This document shows, in pieces, positions 48,421 to 61,211 of a stretch of 64,000 nucleotides of DNA. The notes below the pieces were generated by a model that was given only the letters and a program-made list of their open reading frames with translations, was not told the DNA's origin and did not search any database. The DNA is from Bos javanicus (taxonomy: Eukaryota; Chordata; Mammalia; Artiodactyla; Bovidae). The position numbers and the translations under genes are program-made. The stretch lies in contig NC_083882.1 of the NCBI RefSeq assembly GCF_032452875.1, positions 35,394,001 to 35,458,000 of the forward strand, written 5' to 3'. Numbering within the stretch: the stretch's first letter is position 1; each line of letters opens with the position of its first letter.

Positions 48421-50099
48421 AAGGTTATTCTTAGTATGTACTTGTCCACCTCAGATTAATTTGCCTCTTTCTGGTTTGGAGGGAAGAGAGATTCCTTCTC
48501 TTTTCCCAAATGTAACTCATCTCTCTTTTCTTGTTCTTGTTTCCCCAAAGTATTTTTCTACCATTATTCTTTAAAGAGGAATTTGTACTTACAGTTTTTC
48601 CAGTTCCTCACCATCCTCTCTTGTTCCTATCATATTGCAGAAAGTTGTTTCTAGGAGTATGAATACTGATTTTCAATACAGTGATCATACTTACTGTCCA
48701 GCCTTGTTGCCCCATTTGCAACAATGTACCATATTTTTTTTCTTGAAACTTCTTCCATTGCCCTGGTTAAATCTACTTACTAGTTTTCTTCCTATAATCT
48801 TTGACTTCTTTTACTTGTCTAGCTTCTAAACATTGGTATTCCCCCAAGGTTTTGTTCTTGATTGTATTTAATATATCTTATTTGTTCTCTTTTAATCAGT
48901 ACTTTATTCTTGAAGTTCTGAGATAGATATAGAGTTTGAAAGCTACTAGTCCAGATCACTTGGCAGCCTTTATAATCACATGAGCTAATTTCTTATAATA
49001 AATCTTTCTCCATTCTTATATGTCCCATTTTGATGCCCAGTAAGTGTAATTGCTTATGTATCCCTTAGCCTCCTAAAGAAACTGTCTCCTATTGGTGGAA
49101 CTTGGACCCAAAATCCTTTGGTTTGCCTTGGTGATCCTGATGGTTGCTGACAACAGTTAGCAGAGAGAAATTTCCTTATAGAAAATTGCAGAAATTGGAT
49201 GATTCTCAATTCAATATGTTTAACTCTGGAATAGAAATTTGTAATAGAATATTTCTCGATGATGACCAAACATCTATATGGATTTCCAAACCCAAAATAT
49301 TTACTAGAGAACTCAGTATCTTCCCCCACAAACCTTTCTTTGTTTCATGTATGGGGTAATGACACTAGCAATTTTTCTTACTATCATTTGCCTCTTTCAT
49401 TCATAGAAAAACATTTGAGGACAAAATGTGTGGGTTACAAATAATGACCATTCTTAGATCTCATCCTTAAAGAACTTGGGTTAGAAGGGGAGACAAGATG
49501 TGTGTATATAAGTGGAGTATGAAAGCCTTGAATGCTGCATAAAAGTTTGTGCAAGACAATTGAAGAAAAGAAATGATTTGATGCTTAAGTTGTTTGCAGT
49601 TTGAAGAAGGGATTGGGAGCAAGAGTTGAGGGAGTAGGTGTGAAATTGAAAAAAAATTATTTTTGGTTTCAGAAAGAATGGAGAAAAACAAGAAAATGAT
49701 GACATTGATGTACAGATGAAATCGTTGGGAGCCCAGCTGTTTTTTACTTTGTGGACAGAACATTGAGTTAACTTTCCAGATTCTATTATTACCTTAATGT
49801 ATGACTAGATAATTGATTATTATAATCTGTTTTTGCCACTGTCAGTTGAAACTCATAACCTGCTTGAAAGGAAGGAACTAATACATGAAAGGCACTGTAA
49901 AAAATATTTTTTTATTAAAAAAAAAACATCTAGGAATGCCATTAAGGAGATTCAGAATCTGTTAATAGGTGGAACATGAAAAACAGAGATAAGAAAAGAT
50001 AGTTATAGGTCAACAAAAATACAGGTTTTTTTTTTTTTTTTTTAATAGCATTGCTTGTACTAGGTCTCAATGCTGTCTTTCTCTCTCTCTCTCTCTCTT
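48421..50099. other. intron 2, nothing recognised
   Basis: T-rich and AT-rich non-coding DNA, with T runs near 50023-50043 and a CT repeat near 50079-50098. Confidence 0.4.
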
Positions 50100-50105
50100 T
50101 TTTTT

Positions 50106-50232
50106 TTATATTTATTTATTTATTTGGCTGTGCTGGGTCTAAGATGTGGTGCTCGGGATCTCTAGTTGCAGCATATGGGATCTAGCTCCCCGACCAGGCC
50201 CCCTTCCCAGAGTCTTAGCCACTGGGAAGTCC
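50106..50232 (-). repeat. CHR SINE, internally deleted
   Basis: 'tttggctgtgctgggtct' then 'gcatatgggatctagctccc' and 'cttagccactgggaagtcc'. The middle is missing. Confidence 0.75.
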
Positions 50233-50294
50233 CTCTCTCATGTTTTAGAGGGTTTTTTTTTTTTTTTTTTTAAGGAGACTTTGTTGTAAGGTGA

Positions 50295-50522
50295 TTAAGC
50301 TAGGTTGCCTAGGTTGAAATACTAACACTTTTTCAGTCCTGTGACCTTGTTGCCTCTTTAACTTCTCTGTGCCTCATTTTTCAATGTGTAAAATGGGGAT
50401 AATAGTCATGTTACACATCTACTAGAACTTTGTGAAAAATAAATAATACATACATATGTACATAAATGACCAAGTTTCTCACAGCAGAACCTGGCATGTA
50501 AGAAATGCTCAGTAATTGCTAG
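50295..50522 (+). repeat. MIR SINE
   Basis: Good match in order: 'cctgtgaccttgttgcctc', 'cttctctgtgcctcattttt', 'tgtaaaatggggataatag' and 'agaaatgctcagtaattgct'. Confidence 0.75.
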
Positions 50523-51365
50523 ATATTTTTGTGTGTGGCATCTCACTGTATTTTAGGTATTATAATAATTATAAGACTTATTTTATAGAATACATTAATT
50601 ATGAAAATTACTGCTATTTTAGGAAATAATTGAAGGAACTACCAAGTGCCTTATAATTTTTCAGTGTTTTATGATCACTATGGCAAATTCACTGGTTGTA
50701 TGAAAGTAACTTTTAACTTGTTTTTAGTGGGAACAAAACATTTAACAAATTAAACCAATGGTTGAGTGCCTTCTGAATTGGATGTAAAGTTTTAAAAAAA
50801 ATAACGAAATTCAAATTAAATTTCATTCTTGTACTCAAGGAGCTTTCATATTAGGACAAATATAAAACAGGATGTAATGATATGGTATTTGGTTCAGACT
50901 AAGTATTTAGAAATGTTAGGAGGGAAGAAATGCTCCATACTAAATTCTCAAAAAAGACAGTGTAGATGAAGTGGCATTCCACTGGGCCTTAAAAAATTAA
51001 TGGATCTTGGACTTGTGCTATGAGGGAAAGTTAGGAGGAAGCTCTGAAGACAAACAGCAAGGATTTAGAGGCAAGATAATTCAGTTTGTACTTTATAGGA
51101 ACAGGATATGATTCAGGTTCACTGGATATAGTATTCATTTGGGAAGTTCTGGGAAATACAACTGGATTAGATTGTGGCAGACTTGGAGTGGCAAACCAGA
51201 GGCTTTGTTTAGAAATGCATTTTTCTAACCAGAAAATATTTATATATTTGTTCTCTAATCTTGCTTGTTATATCATCTCTTACATCTAAGTAGGATAGTA
51301 TTTTGAATGCTAGAAAGAAAATTAAGTCTCTGTATAACAAAAAAAAAGACAATTTTCTTTAAAAC
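50523..51365. other. intron 2, nothing firmly recognised
   Basis: AT-rich. 50930-51090 has weak resemblance to an old mammalian repeat. Confidence 0.35.
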
Positions 51366-51659
51366 AACAAACATTTATTTATTTTTGGCTGTACTGGGTC
51401 TTCTGTGCTCTGTGGGCTTTTCTCTGATTGCGGGGAGTGGGGCCTGCCCTCTAGTTGCAGTGCACAGACTTCTCATTGCAGTGGCTTCTCTTGTGTAGCA
51501 TGGGCTCCTGGGTGCGGGCTTCAGTAATTGTGGCTCCTGGGCTCTCGAGCACAGGCTCAATAGTTGTGGTGCATGGGCTTAGTTGCTCTCAGGCATGTGG
51601 GATCTTCCTGGACCAGGGATCGAGGTGGATTCTTTACTACTGAGCCACCAGGGAAGCCT
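51366..51659 (-). repeat. CHR-type SINE
   Basis: 'tttttggctgtactgggtct' to 'gagccaccagggaagcc'. The tRNA-like head is shortened. Confidence 0.8.
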
Positions 51660-53261
51660 GACGTTTTCTAATTCTAATGAAACTTCTGTGTTTAAACCAT
51701 ATTGTTCCTTGGTGATAGAGTATTAAAGGTCTAGAAATATGAAAATCCGTTCTTAGAATAGTATGGTCTATTTGCTATAATACTTTTTTTTTTGGTAACA
51801 CAAATTAACTTCTGTAACTGGTACCTATGGGATTGATGTCAGTATAATGGGGAAGTAGCATTTGTTTTAAAATCATCTTTCCCAGCATATTAATACTTCA
51901 AAGCAGTCAAGAACAAACTCTCTCATAGTTAAAGGGAAAGCCTTAGTAATTCAAGAAAATACTAGAAAAACACTGAAAGTTCTACAGAAGTAAAAAACGG
52001 TGGCTTCAAGAACAGTTCCACATTCCACAGGGGCAAGCATTCTGGTGAAGCAGTGAGTGTAGACAGAGAAGCTGTAAAGACATTTCTTTTTGCATTAAGA
52101 ACTTTGGTGAAGAAGTCTATATCCTGGATTGTATTTTTAACTTCATTGAAATTCTGCTCTTCAGAACGCATATAACAAAGTAGGAAGCAGGAGCTCCAGG
52201 ATTTAAAGAGGCTTCAAAGAATAGAAGATCATAATTCTAGGTGCAAATTTAAGTAGAGATTTAACTGTGCTAGTATTTTTGTAAGGACTTCTCGTTGTTT
52301 TAGTTAGGACTTTGATTACACTGACTTTGGGTAGTCTGCCTTTATTTTTATCCATGAACTCTGTTTTTTGTAGTAGCAGCTTTTCTAGAACTCCAGGCTG
52401 GTCACTTCACCATGTATATATCATATTATAGCAGAAAAGGCTCTGCCATGTTTTAAAAGCAGTAAATTAATAAAGGAATTGTTGCCCTGAATTTTCAGTT
52501 TAATTATCTGACAAAGCCTTGTGTGCTGTGGTTATTGAAATCCACCACAACTCTTGAAACTTATACATGGTGTTCTCCTTCACTCAATTTCAAGTTGAGA
52601 ATGTTCCCATTCTAATTTTAAGGGAAATTTACATTTGAAATTTATGCTAAATCAAGTATTTTTATGTAGTAAGTCAAAACACCTCTAAATGGACTCTGCT
52701 GTTTGACTATGCTTAGGTAGTGAATTTTTGTCCTTAAATGTTTTTGATCAGAAATTTGATCACAGAAATTTTGGTCAGACATAAACTTAACTTTTGAAAG
52801 ATTGTCAGGATGTTTGTACCAGTTTATTAACATAGAAAATGCCCACTCACTCCTAAAACTCATTCTTTATTAGAGGAGTCCCGGTTCCAAATGGGCTTGA
52901 TCTCTTCCTTTTCATAAAACAGAGTGTAGTCCTTTGATTTCATTTAGCTGTTGACTTTCTGAAGTATTCATTTCTGAAAGATTTTGAATAGAAATGTATT
53001 TAGCATTCCGTTCTTACTGACCAATACTAAGTACAGCCTATGTCTATTTTTGAACAAGTAAAACCAATGAACTTTAAAATAAGGCTCAGTTGGCATTGCT
53101 TTTATAGGGATAGAAATCCATACTTCAAAATTTTGTTGCTGATATGGTTTATTTAACCTCCATATATTTGTACATATTTTCATAAAAATGTGTTTGTGCT
53201 ATTTGCTATTTAGCATTTTGGGGATCTTTTATTTTAAAATAAAAAATTTTTTTCATTACAG
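51660..53261. other. intron 2 end, no repeat recognised
   Basis: 1.6 kb of apparently unique AT-rich sequence leading to the exon 3 acceptor. Confidence 0.4.
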
Positions 53262-53365
53262 AAAGACCCAAATGGGACCAGTACTTTGCCAACTGAAAGT
53301 TCTCTTCTACAAGAAATTGAAGTACAGAATGAGGAAGTAGCAGCTTTTTGTCAATCCATTACAAA
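53262..53365 (+). CDS. PIK3C2A: PIK3C2A exon 3, residues 358-392
   Basis: Acceptor TTTCATTACAG, donor AAA|GTAAGA. It encodes [10 protein letters not shown]... to ...AAFCQSITK, collinear with the family sequence, and ends two bases into the Lys codon (phase 2). It links the disordered N-terminus to the Ras-binding domain. Confidence 0.95.
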
Positions 53366-54440
53366 GTAAGACATTTTTCTTTATAAATTAAAGGTTATTC
53401 TTATTAAATAAGTTTTAAAAATTTAACTTCAAAACCAGCCTAGTGCTAATAATTCTAAAATTTTTAAATATTTTCTCTCTGTCGCTAAAACATCAAGACA
53501 GTTAATTGGTACGTTAACACAAACTACACTTGAACCTGTTAAGTTTCTGAGTGTTTAGAAGGAAAAATTAAGGTCAGTCAGTAGACTTCTGATACTGTAT
53601 TACTGAGGGAAAATACGGCTTAAATATAGAAGTTTCTTTAGAATTAGAAAATGGCTTTTTTTGTTGTTACAAGGAGACTTAGTTTTGCTGTGAACCTTCT
53701 AGCATTCAAAATACTGTCCTATTTAGATGTAAAAAATGCTATAATAAGCAAGATTAGAGAAGCAAACATATTTTCTGAAGGTTAGAAAATTGCCTTTCTG
53801 AAATGTTCTTTTAATCTTAAATGTGTCCAGTGTTCTTCGTATATGAAGAAACTGAGACTTGGAGAAGTTACCTACTAAAGTTTACGTTACTTGGCTAGTC
53901 TGTAACAAACAGAGCCAGGTCTCCATTGCCTCCGTTCAGTGTGTTTTCTTTCCATTATATTACTATATTAGTCAGCACTTCTGTTATGAGTGCAAGAAAC
54001 CCATTACTATATTAGTCAGCACTTCTGTTATGAGTGCAAGAAACCCGTCTTAAACTAGCATAAATCAAGAAAGGTTATGTATGGATTCATAAACCCATAT
54101 AGAAGAGGGACGGTGGGGCAGAGCTCAGTGACAGCAAGACCCAGGGACTCGCACACTGTAGTCGATGCCTCCTCTCTTTGGACTTTGCTTCCTCCCTTTT
54201 CTCCCCCTGCCCTTTCACCATGCTTGTTTACTTCTATTACAGATGGGGTTTTGAAGCCACTGATAGCTTAGACTTGGTATTCCAGTGGTCTTGCTGGCGG
54301 AAAGGAAAGAGTCCTTTCAGCCAGCACCAGATAGAAAAATCCCACGGAAGGAAAGAGTGGACAGCAAACATTGCAGCCAACAGGGTGAGATCTGTTATCA
54401 AAAGAAGGAAAAGTAGGTCACTCCTGGAAGATTTATTCTT
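53366..54440. other. intron 3, first part
   Basis: Contains an MIR-like core near 53840-53880 (minus), a perfect 44-bp tandem duplication (53959-54046), and an old unassigned repeat to about 54420. Confidence 0.4.
53959..54046. repeat. perfect 2 x 44-bp tandem duplication
   Basis: Copies at 53959-54002 and 54003-54046 are identical by eye. Each starts ATTACTATATTAG and ends GCAAGAAACCC. Confidence 0.95.
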
Positions 54441-54960
54441 TTTTAAAAAAAATTTTATTTTGTACTGGAGTATAGCCAATTAACAAACAATGTTGTGATA
54501 GTTTCAAATGAACAGCAGAGGGACTCTGCCATATATATACATTCTCCCCCAAACTCCCCTCCCATCCAGGCTGCCACATAACATTGAACAGAGTTCCATG
54601 GGCTGTACAGTAGGTCCTTGTTGGTTATCCATTTTAAATATAGCACTGGGTACATGGCCATCCCAAAGTCTATCCTTTCCTCTCAACCTTCCCTTCTGGC
54701 AACTATAAGTTCATTCTCAGTCTGTGAGTCTGTTTCTGTTTTGTACCTAAGTTCATTTGTATTGTTTCTTTTTAGATTCCACATATAAGGGATGTCATAT
54801 ATTTCTCCTTTAACTTACTTCACTCAGTATGACGTCCATCCATGTTGCTGCAAATGGCATTATTTCATTCTTATTAATGGCTGAGTAATATTCTGTTGTA
54901 TATATGTACCATATCTTCTTTAGCCATCCCTCTGATGGACATTTAGGTTGCTTCTGAGCG
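54441..54960 (-). mobile_element. L1 3' UTR, antisense
   Basis: 'tggagtatagccaattaac', 'agcagagggactctgccat', 'ttccatgggctgtacagtagg' and 'ggctgagtaatattctgttg' in order. Confidence 0.85.
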
Positions 54961-56671
54961 ATTTATTTTGAATCCAGTATTTTCCCATTGTGGTTTAAGC
55001 AAAGCAGAGTTTGGAGTTCCTAGATCATTTTTGAGTGTATTCATCTTTTTTATTATAAGGGACTTATTAATATTAAACTAGACTTTCTAGACTATTGGTA
55101 ATGTTTGATTACAGTTCTTTCTTTCCTATGTATCACTTTCTAACCAGCGTTCTTTTTTCTTCAGAATACCTTAAGGGAGAAAGAAGAATATCAGTAGAGT
55201 CACTTTATTTCCTGTGCAAAGGTTACTCTTAACTGGATTTTTTAAACTCACATTTTTCAGTAGACATTTAAAATAGACATTTGGTGACTTAGAATGCAAA
55301 TTGCATGTATCAGAAATTACCTATGCCTTTATGCCACATATACATACCATTATGTGTGTGTGGTTAAGAATTTGGAAATAATCTTTTAATGGTTTGAAAT
55401 TAATCTGATAAATGTTCATCCAGTTCCTTTAATTTTCTCTCCACACAAGCCCTATTAGACTGTGTTGAGTGACTATTGCATTTAAGTTTTGCATGTTGAG
55501 AAATTAGGCTTTCTGTGATCTGCCTTTTTTTCCCTGCATTTGAATCTTATTGTTATTTATATAAATTCTGCCACTAAGCTGATCTTTTTTATTTACATGC
55601 ATATGCACACACACAAACACAAATGACTTATGAATATTAAAACCTCAGATGAATTAGAATGTTATTTCTGTTAGAGTGGGATTGTAACAAATATTTCACA
55701 GAACTAAGAGGCAGAGGTGTTTTGAAGTTATGTTTTAGAAAATTCTCTGTTCCCCTCTTGACCTTGGAGATTGGAGTCACATATCACTTGAAGAAATTAA
55801 TGGCACTTTCTATTTTTTCCAATATGCAGATTTTAAAAACAAGTATTTATACTCTTAGTTAACTCTCTATTTTTTTTGAAATCTCCTAAAATGATTATAT
55901 TAATTCAGCTGTGATATTAGTGTGAGATTGTCATTATGGTATTTGTTTGTAGTTAAGCCTACTATAAATAGAATTTAGTGCCAGTTCTAGGCCTTGTTTT
56001 TTTGCTCCTGTGAAATTAGGGAGTTGGATTAGTGATCTCCAGGGTAGCTTTCAGTTTAAAGTTCTGTGAAATACTTTGATTCAGGACATTGCATTTTTTA
56101 AGTTTTTATTTCTTGTTTTTTTGACTTTCACACTCATCGTAATTGACAGAGCTTGCTGTATCTACCAGTTACTTAGGTCTCCAGAGAAAGTACTGAGAGG
56201 AATATTAGATACCAGTGGAAATTTTTCATGCTTCATTTCTGGTCTTCTAGGACAAGATGAGTATTACACTTTACACTTGTCATTCTGAGTAGCCTTTAGT
56301 TTCCTTTCTTCATTTACGGTTCCTATCTGATATTTATAATCTAAAAAGTGTCTTGAACCCAAGGAATCAAGGACTTCACCTCTGCATTTAGTTTATTTTA
56401 TTCTAGATAATGCTGACTCAACTTTCTTATAAAGTAATATCAATTCAATTGAAAACCCTCACTTTTTTATTTACCTTTTAAAACCCTCATTTTTATGTCT
56501 TCTGTCTTTCTGGTTTGGCTCTGTCTATATGTAACCTTAACTTAATAGCACATAGTATGAAATACACCATAAAGGATTTTGGTATTTGCATAAGGATAAT
56601 TAATTTCCTGAGCTATAGAGCCACATTAAGCAAACAAAGCTGTTGCTTTGGTGATGATTGAGAAATGGACC
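54961..56671. other. intron 3, nothing recognised
   Basis: 1.7 kb of AT-rich sequence with no gene or named repeat seen. Confidence 0.4.
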
Positions 56672-56939
56672 CTGAATATTCATTGGAAGGACTGATATTA
56701 AAGCTCCAATATGTTGACCACCTGATGCAAACAGCTGTTTCATTGAAAAAGACGCTGATGCTGGGGAAAATGAGGGCAGGAGGAGAAGGGGGCAGCAGAG
56801 GATGAGATGGTTGGATGGCATCACCGACTCAGTGGACATGAGTTTGAGTAAACTCCAGGAGACAGTGAAGAACAGGAAAGCCTGGTGTGCTGCAGTCCAT
56901 GGGGTTGCAAAGAGTTGGACACAATTTAGCGACTGAACG
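56672..56939 (+). mobile_element. BovB 3' end fragment, sense
   Basis: 'cctgaatattcattggaagg' to 'ggacacaatttagcgactg'. 5'-truncated and diverged. Confidence 0.9.
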
Positions 56940-57067
56940 GGGAAAATGGATGGTTTAAAGAAAATGAAAATTAGTATTAAAAAATGCTCTTTGTAGGTAA
57001 TTACTTAAGAACATCAAACTACAATGTGTGGTTTAGAGTGTTCATAAAATACTTTATCTAGTCTGTT

Positions 57068-57338
57068 ACAATGGAGAAGGCAACGGCACCCCACTCCAGT
57101 ACTCTCGCCTGGAGAATCCCATGGACAGAGGAGCCTGGAGGTCTACAGTCCATGGGATCGCTAGGAGTTGGACGCGACCAAGCGACTTCACTTTCACTTT
57201 TCCCTTTCATGCATTGGAGAAGGAAATGGCAACCCACTCCAGTGTTCTTGCCTGGAGAATCCCAGGGACGGGGAAGCCTGGTGGGCTGCCATCTATGGGG
57301 TCGCACAGTCAGACACGACTGAAGCGACTTAGCAGACT
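57068..57338 (+). repeat. BOV-A2 SINE
   Basis: 'ggagaaggcaacggcacccc' to 'gaagcgacttagcag'. Sense-strand dimer. Confidence 0.95.
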
Positions 57339-58227
57339 GACTATAGAAGCTGTGCATGAATACTTACACTTGCTGCCTCTTCAGAACCTTTCTTATTGTC
57401 AACTCAGACTATTTTATTCTGTTCCAATCACTTGATTATTTTAATCTCTACGTGGAAGTGAATAGATAAAACTTACAGCATTCATTCTATTTACAGCCCT
57501 ATGAAAAGAAGATGTGAGGATTGGAACTTGTCCTCTAACTTCCAGAAGAAAGTCAGTTAAAGGAAGTCCACAAGTTTAAAGAGGCATCAAATCCTCCTTT
57601 GTCTTCAGATAATAGAAGGGCTATCTGGAGATGAGCTGTACACCTGGCTCATATATTTAAACTATTTTGCTGCTGTGAATACCAAGAATACTTCACAGAC
57701 AATTTTCTGCCATTCCCTAAGTTTTAGTTTTATCCACTTTGAGGGAATAAAGCCCTCATAGCACAGTAAAAACCCATTGCCTATGTTTTTGCATCATGCT
57801 AAACAACCAAAATCAATATGTAAGAGAAAGGACATCAGAAGAAAAGATTTTTAAAAGACAACAAATTTTCTATTCTTCTGGCAATTACAGTTTAGGGCTA
57901 TCACCTATATCATGGTTCATTAAAAACGTATCATTTTGTGAAATTATACTGCTTAACAAAAAATCAGAAACAGAAAAACTCGTTTAATGTTGTGTATCCA
58001 TTGTGTGCTTGGTTAATGTTGGTAGCATTCTGTTGAAGTACTTAATCTCTTTTCTTGGATTCCTTTCATTTAAAAGGCAGACAGGAATCCATTCATTGTA
58101 TTTCTCCTGAGCTGCTCTAGAATTGGACAAAAACACAGAACTGAATGGCTGTAAGCATGCAAAGCCTTATTCAGGGTTCTCAAATGCAGCTTTCAAAAGA
58201 GAATTTAATTTCTTTTTTTGTGACTAG
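57339..58227. other. intron 3 end
   Basis: No repeat recognised. It ends in the T-rich acceptor region of exon 4. Confidence 0.4.
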
Positions 58228-58385
58228 ATTGAAGACCAACTTTCCATATACCAATCACTGTACAAATCGGGGCTATTTGTTAAGTCCAGTCACAGTACAA
58301 AGAAACATATGTGGAGAAAATGCTAGCGTGAAGGTCTCCATTGAAATTGAAGGATTTCAGCTACCAGTTACCTTCACATGTGATG
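58228..58385 (+). CDS. PIK3C2A: PIK3C2A exon 4, residues 392-445
   Basis: Acceptor TTTTTTGTGACTAG, donor GATG|GTAGGT. The first base completes Lys 392. The exon encodes [20 protein letters not shown]... through [19 protein letters not shown] to TCD, and leaves one base of Val 445. The PI3K Ras-binding domain begins in this exon (about residue 421 by comparison with the human protein). Confidence 0.97.
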
Positions 58386-58469
58386 GTAGGTTCATAGTTC
58401 CCGAACCATCTTGTTTTGCTCTATGTTAATGTTATTCTTTTGATAAAGTGACTCGTTTATCATTAGTTT

Positions 58470-58484
58470 TGTGTGTGTGTGTGT

Positions 58485-58513
<29 letters not shown>
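58470..58513 (+). repeat. (TG)n repeat 85 bases after exon 4
   Basis: About 44 bases of TG units with two single-base interruptions. Confidence 0.95.
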
Positions 58514-58515
<2 letters not shown>

Positions 58516-58581
58516 AAATACTTAATATGCATTAGTTATCCTTTTCCAGAAATTGGCATTCATATGGGTAGTTTTTTGGTA

Positions 58582-58849
58582 TGGACACCACACTCCAGTA
58601 CTCTTGCCTGGAAAACCCCATGGATGGAGGAGCCTGGTAGGCTGCAGTCCGTGGGGTCGCTGAGGGTCAGACACGACTGAGTGACTTCACTTTCACTTTT
58701 CACTTTCATGCATTGGAGAAGGAAATGGCAACCCACTCCAGTGATCTTGCCCAGAGAATCCCAGGGACAGCAGAGCCTGGTGGGCTGCTGTCTGTGGGGT
58801 CGCACAGAGTCGGACACGACTAAAGTGACTTAGCAGCAGCAGCAGCAGT
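58582..58849 (+). repeat. BOV-A2 SINE, 5'-truncated
   Basis: 'accacactccagtactcttg' to 'gtgacttagcagcagcagc'. Confidence 0.95.
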
Positions 58850-59601
58850 GAGAAAGTTTACCTTTATGCTACATATTTCTTTGAAAAGTGTTGAGTATCT
58901 TGGTTAATTGGTGGCTCTTGGCCAAAACCTGAAAGCATTAGCTAGAAAGGCTAATTATGTTCTTATTCCTTATATTCTAAAAGAAGACTTATTCTTTTTA
59001 AACATCCCTTAAATTTTGATTTAGGGAATCATTGAAGTATTGAGTAAGAATTAGTACTAAAATTGAAGGAAATAATGGTCCATAACTTCTTGATTGAAGT
59101 AAGCATTGATAAGCCTTGAGAGTAAGTGTTTTAATTTGTATCAAAGTTTTACTTGATATATCAAGATTTGATTCATTTAAAAAATATATCAAATGCCTAT
59201 TGTTTGACTCTATAAATGTACGCATTTATAATGTACATCTCTGTTAAGAAATATAACCACATTATGGTAGAAGTGCTTTGTGTGTTTAAATGGTAACTGT
59301 TACAATACATATAAATGTGTTCAGAAATGTAGCTATTGTATTAGAGGTTTTATGGCCTTTTCTGTCAAGCTGTTGATTTTCATGAATTTTGAATATAGTC
59401 ATTGTCTTCTAAAATAAGAGCTCTAAGTATAGAAATAGGTTACTTGTAATGGTTTGTAATCTTGGTATCCAGCTATTGCAAAGTATGGTAATTAAATAAT
59501 AGGTCCTACTTGCTATATTTTTATTCTTTATTGGAAAATTTACCAGGCAAATGTCAGCTGTTTAAAATGGTGATTCTTTTTCCTTATAATTTGGTTTAAA
59601 T
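58850..59601. other. intron 4, nothing recognised
   Basis: AT-rich, apparently unique. Confidence 0.4.
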
Positions 59602-59612
59602 AATTGCTTGCT

Positions 59613-59884
59613 GCTGCTGCTGCTAAGTCGCTTCAGTCGTGTCCAACTCTGTGGGACCCTAGATACGGCAGCCCACCAGGCTCCCCTGTCCCTGGGATTC
59701 TCCAGGCAAGAACACTGGAGTGGGTTGCCATTTCCTTCTCCAATGCATGAAAGTGAAAAGTGAAAGTGAAGTCACTCAGTCGTGCCTGACTCTTAGTGAC
59801 CCCATGGACTGCAGCCTACCAGGCTTCTCCGTCCATGGGATTTTCCAGGCAAGAGTACTGGAGTGGGTTGCCATTGCCTTCTCC
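59613..59884 (-). repeat. BOV-A2 SINE with 11-bp TSD
   Basis: (GCT)n-led dimer. AATTGCTTGCT at 59602-59612 and 59885-59895. Confidence 0.95.
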
Positions 59885-59895
59885 AATTGCTTGCT

Positions 59896-60359
59896 AGAAA
59901 CTGCTAAATCTTATCCTCTTTGGAGGAGGCTGTAAAACAGAGGTGGCTTTCTTAGCTTAGATCTGCCCTGTCTAATACAATAACCACTAGCCACATGTGG
60001 GATTACTTGAAATATGGCTAATATAAATTGAGATGTTCTATAAGTATAAAATACACACTGGATTTCAAAGACTTAGTTTGAAAAGAGAATGTAAGATATC
60101 CTATTAGTAAATTTTAAATACCAGTTGCTATATATTGAAATGACATTTTAAATATATTAAATAAAACATATTATTGAAAATGGCTTCTTCTGTTTCTTTT
60201 TACTTTCTTCAATGTGACTACTAGAAAATTTTAAATTGTATATGTGTCCTGCATTATATTTTTCATATATAGTACTGTTTTAGACTGTGAGAAATAGTCT
60301 GAATAGGTATATACTTAGTTAAATGAGTAAAATGAAAATAATGACTAACTCTTTTACAG
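59896..60359. other. intron 4 end
   Basis: AT-rich, with no element recognised. It ends in the CTTTTACAG acceptor. Confidence 0.4.
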
Positions 60360-60480
60360 TGAGTTCTACTGTAGAAATCATTATAATGCAAGCCCTTTGT
60401 TGGGTACATGATGACTTGAATCAAGTAGATGTTGGCAGCTATGTTCTGAAAGTTTGTGGTCAAGAGGAAGTGCTACAGAA
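60360..60480 (+). CDS. PIK3C2A: PIK3C2A exon 5, residues 445-485 (Ras-binding domain)
   Basis: Acceptor CTCTTTTACAG, donor GAA|GTAAGT. It completes Val 445 and reads [20 protein letters not shown]... to [10 protein letters not shown] plus two bases of Asn 485. This is the core of the PI3K Ras-binding domain, a ubiquitin-like fold through which class II PI3Ks can contact small GTPases. Confidence 0.97.
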
Positions 60481-61099
60481 GTAAGTTTTTTCATTTAATT
60501 ACTGAGCAACATTTTTGGAAATTTCATTTTAATGGATTAGATTAAAAAATTTTTTCAAGTTAAATTTATAATCTAAAGCCACATTGGGTTCCAGTGAATT
60601 GATTTATTGGGTCAATTAACTTATATTGAGATATGCATTATCTGACACGATCTTGCCCTTAAGAAGCTGATAGTCTTAGATGGGAAGAATGGTGGGTAAT
60701 TGGTTGACAGATGAATTTAATTTTTTTTCTTTCTGCAGAGAGGCAATAGTTACTTCATTATGAACTCCATTTTCCTTTTGTGGCATGTAGTATATCTTTA
60801 GCCACAATGTTTCGCTGTGGTTTCTTTTTAGTTGCCTGAAAATATCATTATATGAATCTTTTTCTGAACCTACCAGAAACTCTCTGTCCCTGTCTTTTTC
60901 CCTTCTTTGTCTTCATCTTCTTTCTTCTTTGCTTTAACACTTCTCATGTAGAATTATTCCTCTATTTAAATGCTCATATTTGATTTAAAAATCTTTGTCA
61001 TCCTCTTCAATTTCTGATGCATAAACAATTCATATTTACTCTCTATTATTTCTAATTTGAGGAGAATAATGTCGATGAATAACTAATATATTTTAACAG
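60481..61099. other. intron 5
   Basis: Pyrimidine-rich, with no repeat recognised. Confidence 0.5.
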
Positions 61100-61211
61100 T
61101 AATCATTGTCTTGGAAGTCATGAACATATTCAAAACTGTCGAAAATGGGACACAGAGATTAAACTGCAACTTTTGACCTTCAGCGCAATGTGTCAAAATC
61201 TGGCCCGAACA
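61100..61211 (+). CDS. PIK3C2A: PIK3C2A exon 6, residues 485-522
   Basis: Acceptor TTTTAACAG, donor ACA|GTAAGT. It encodes [20 protein letters not shown]... to [10 protein letters not shown] and ends in phase 0. It completes the Ras-binding domain and starts the linker to the C2 domain. Confidence 0.97.

Larger units (their letters stand above)
38966..53261 (+). other. PIK3C2A: PIK3C2A intron 2 (14.3 kb)
   Basis: Phase-0 intron, GTATAG to TTTCATTACAG. It carries an antisense retroviral retrocopy (40.8-42.5 kb) and an antisense L1 (46.0-48.4 kb). No coding sequence for the host gene. Confidence 0.9.
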
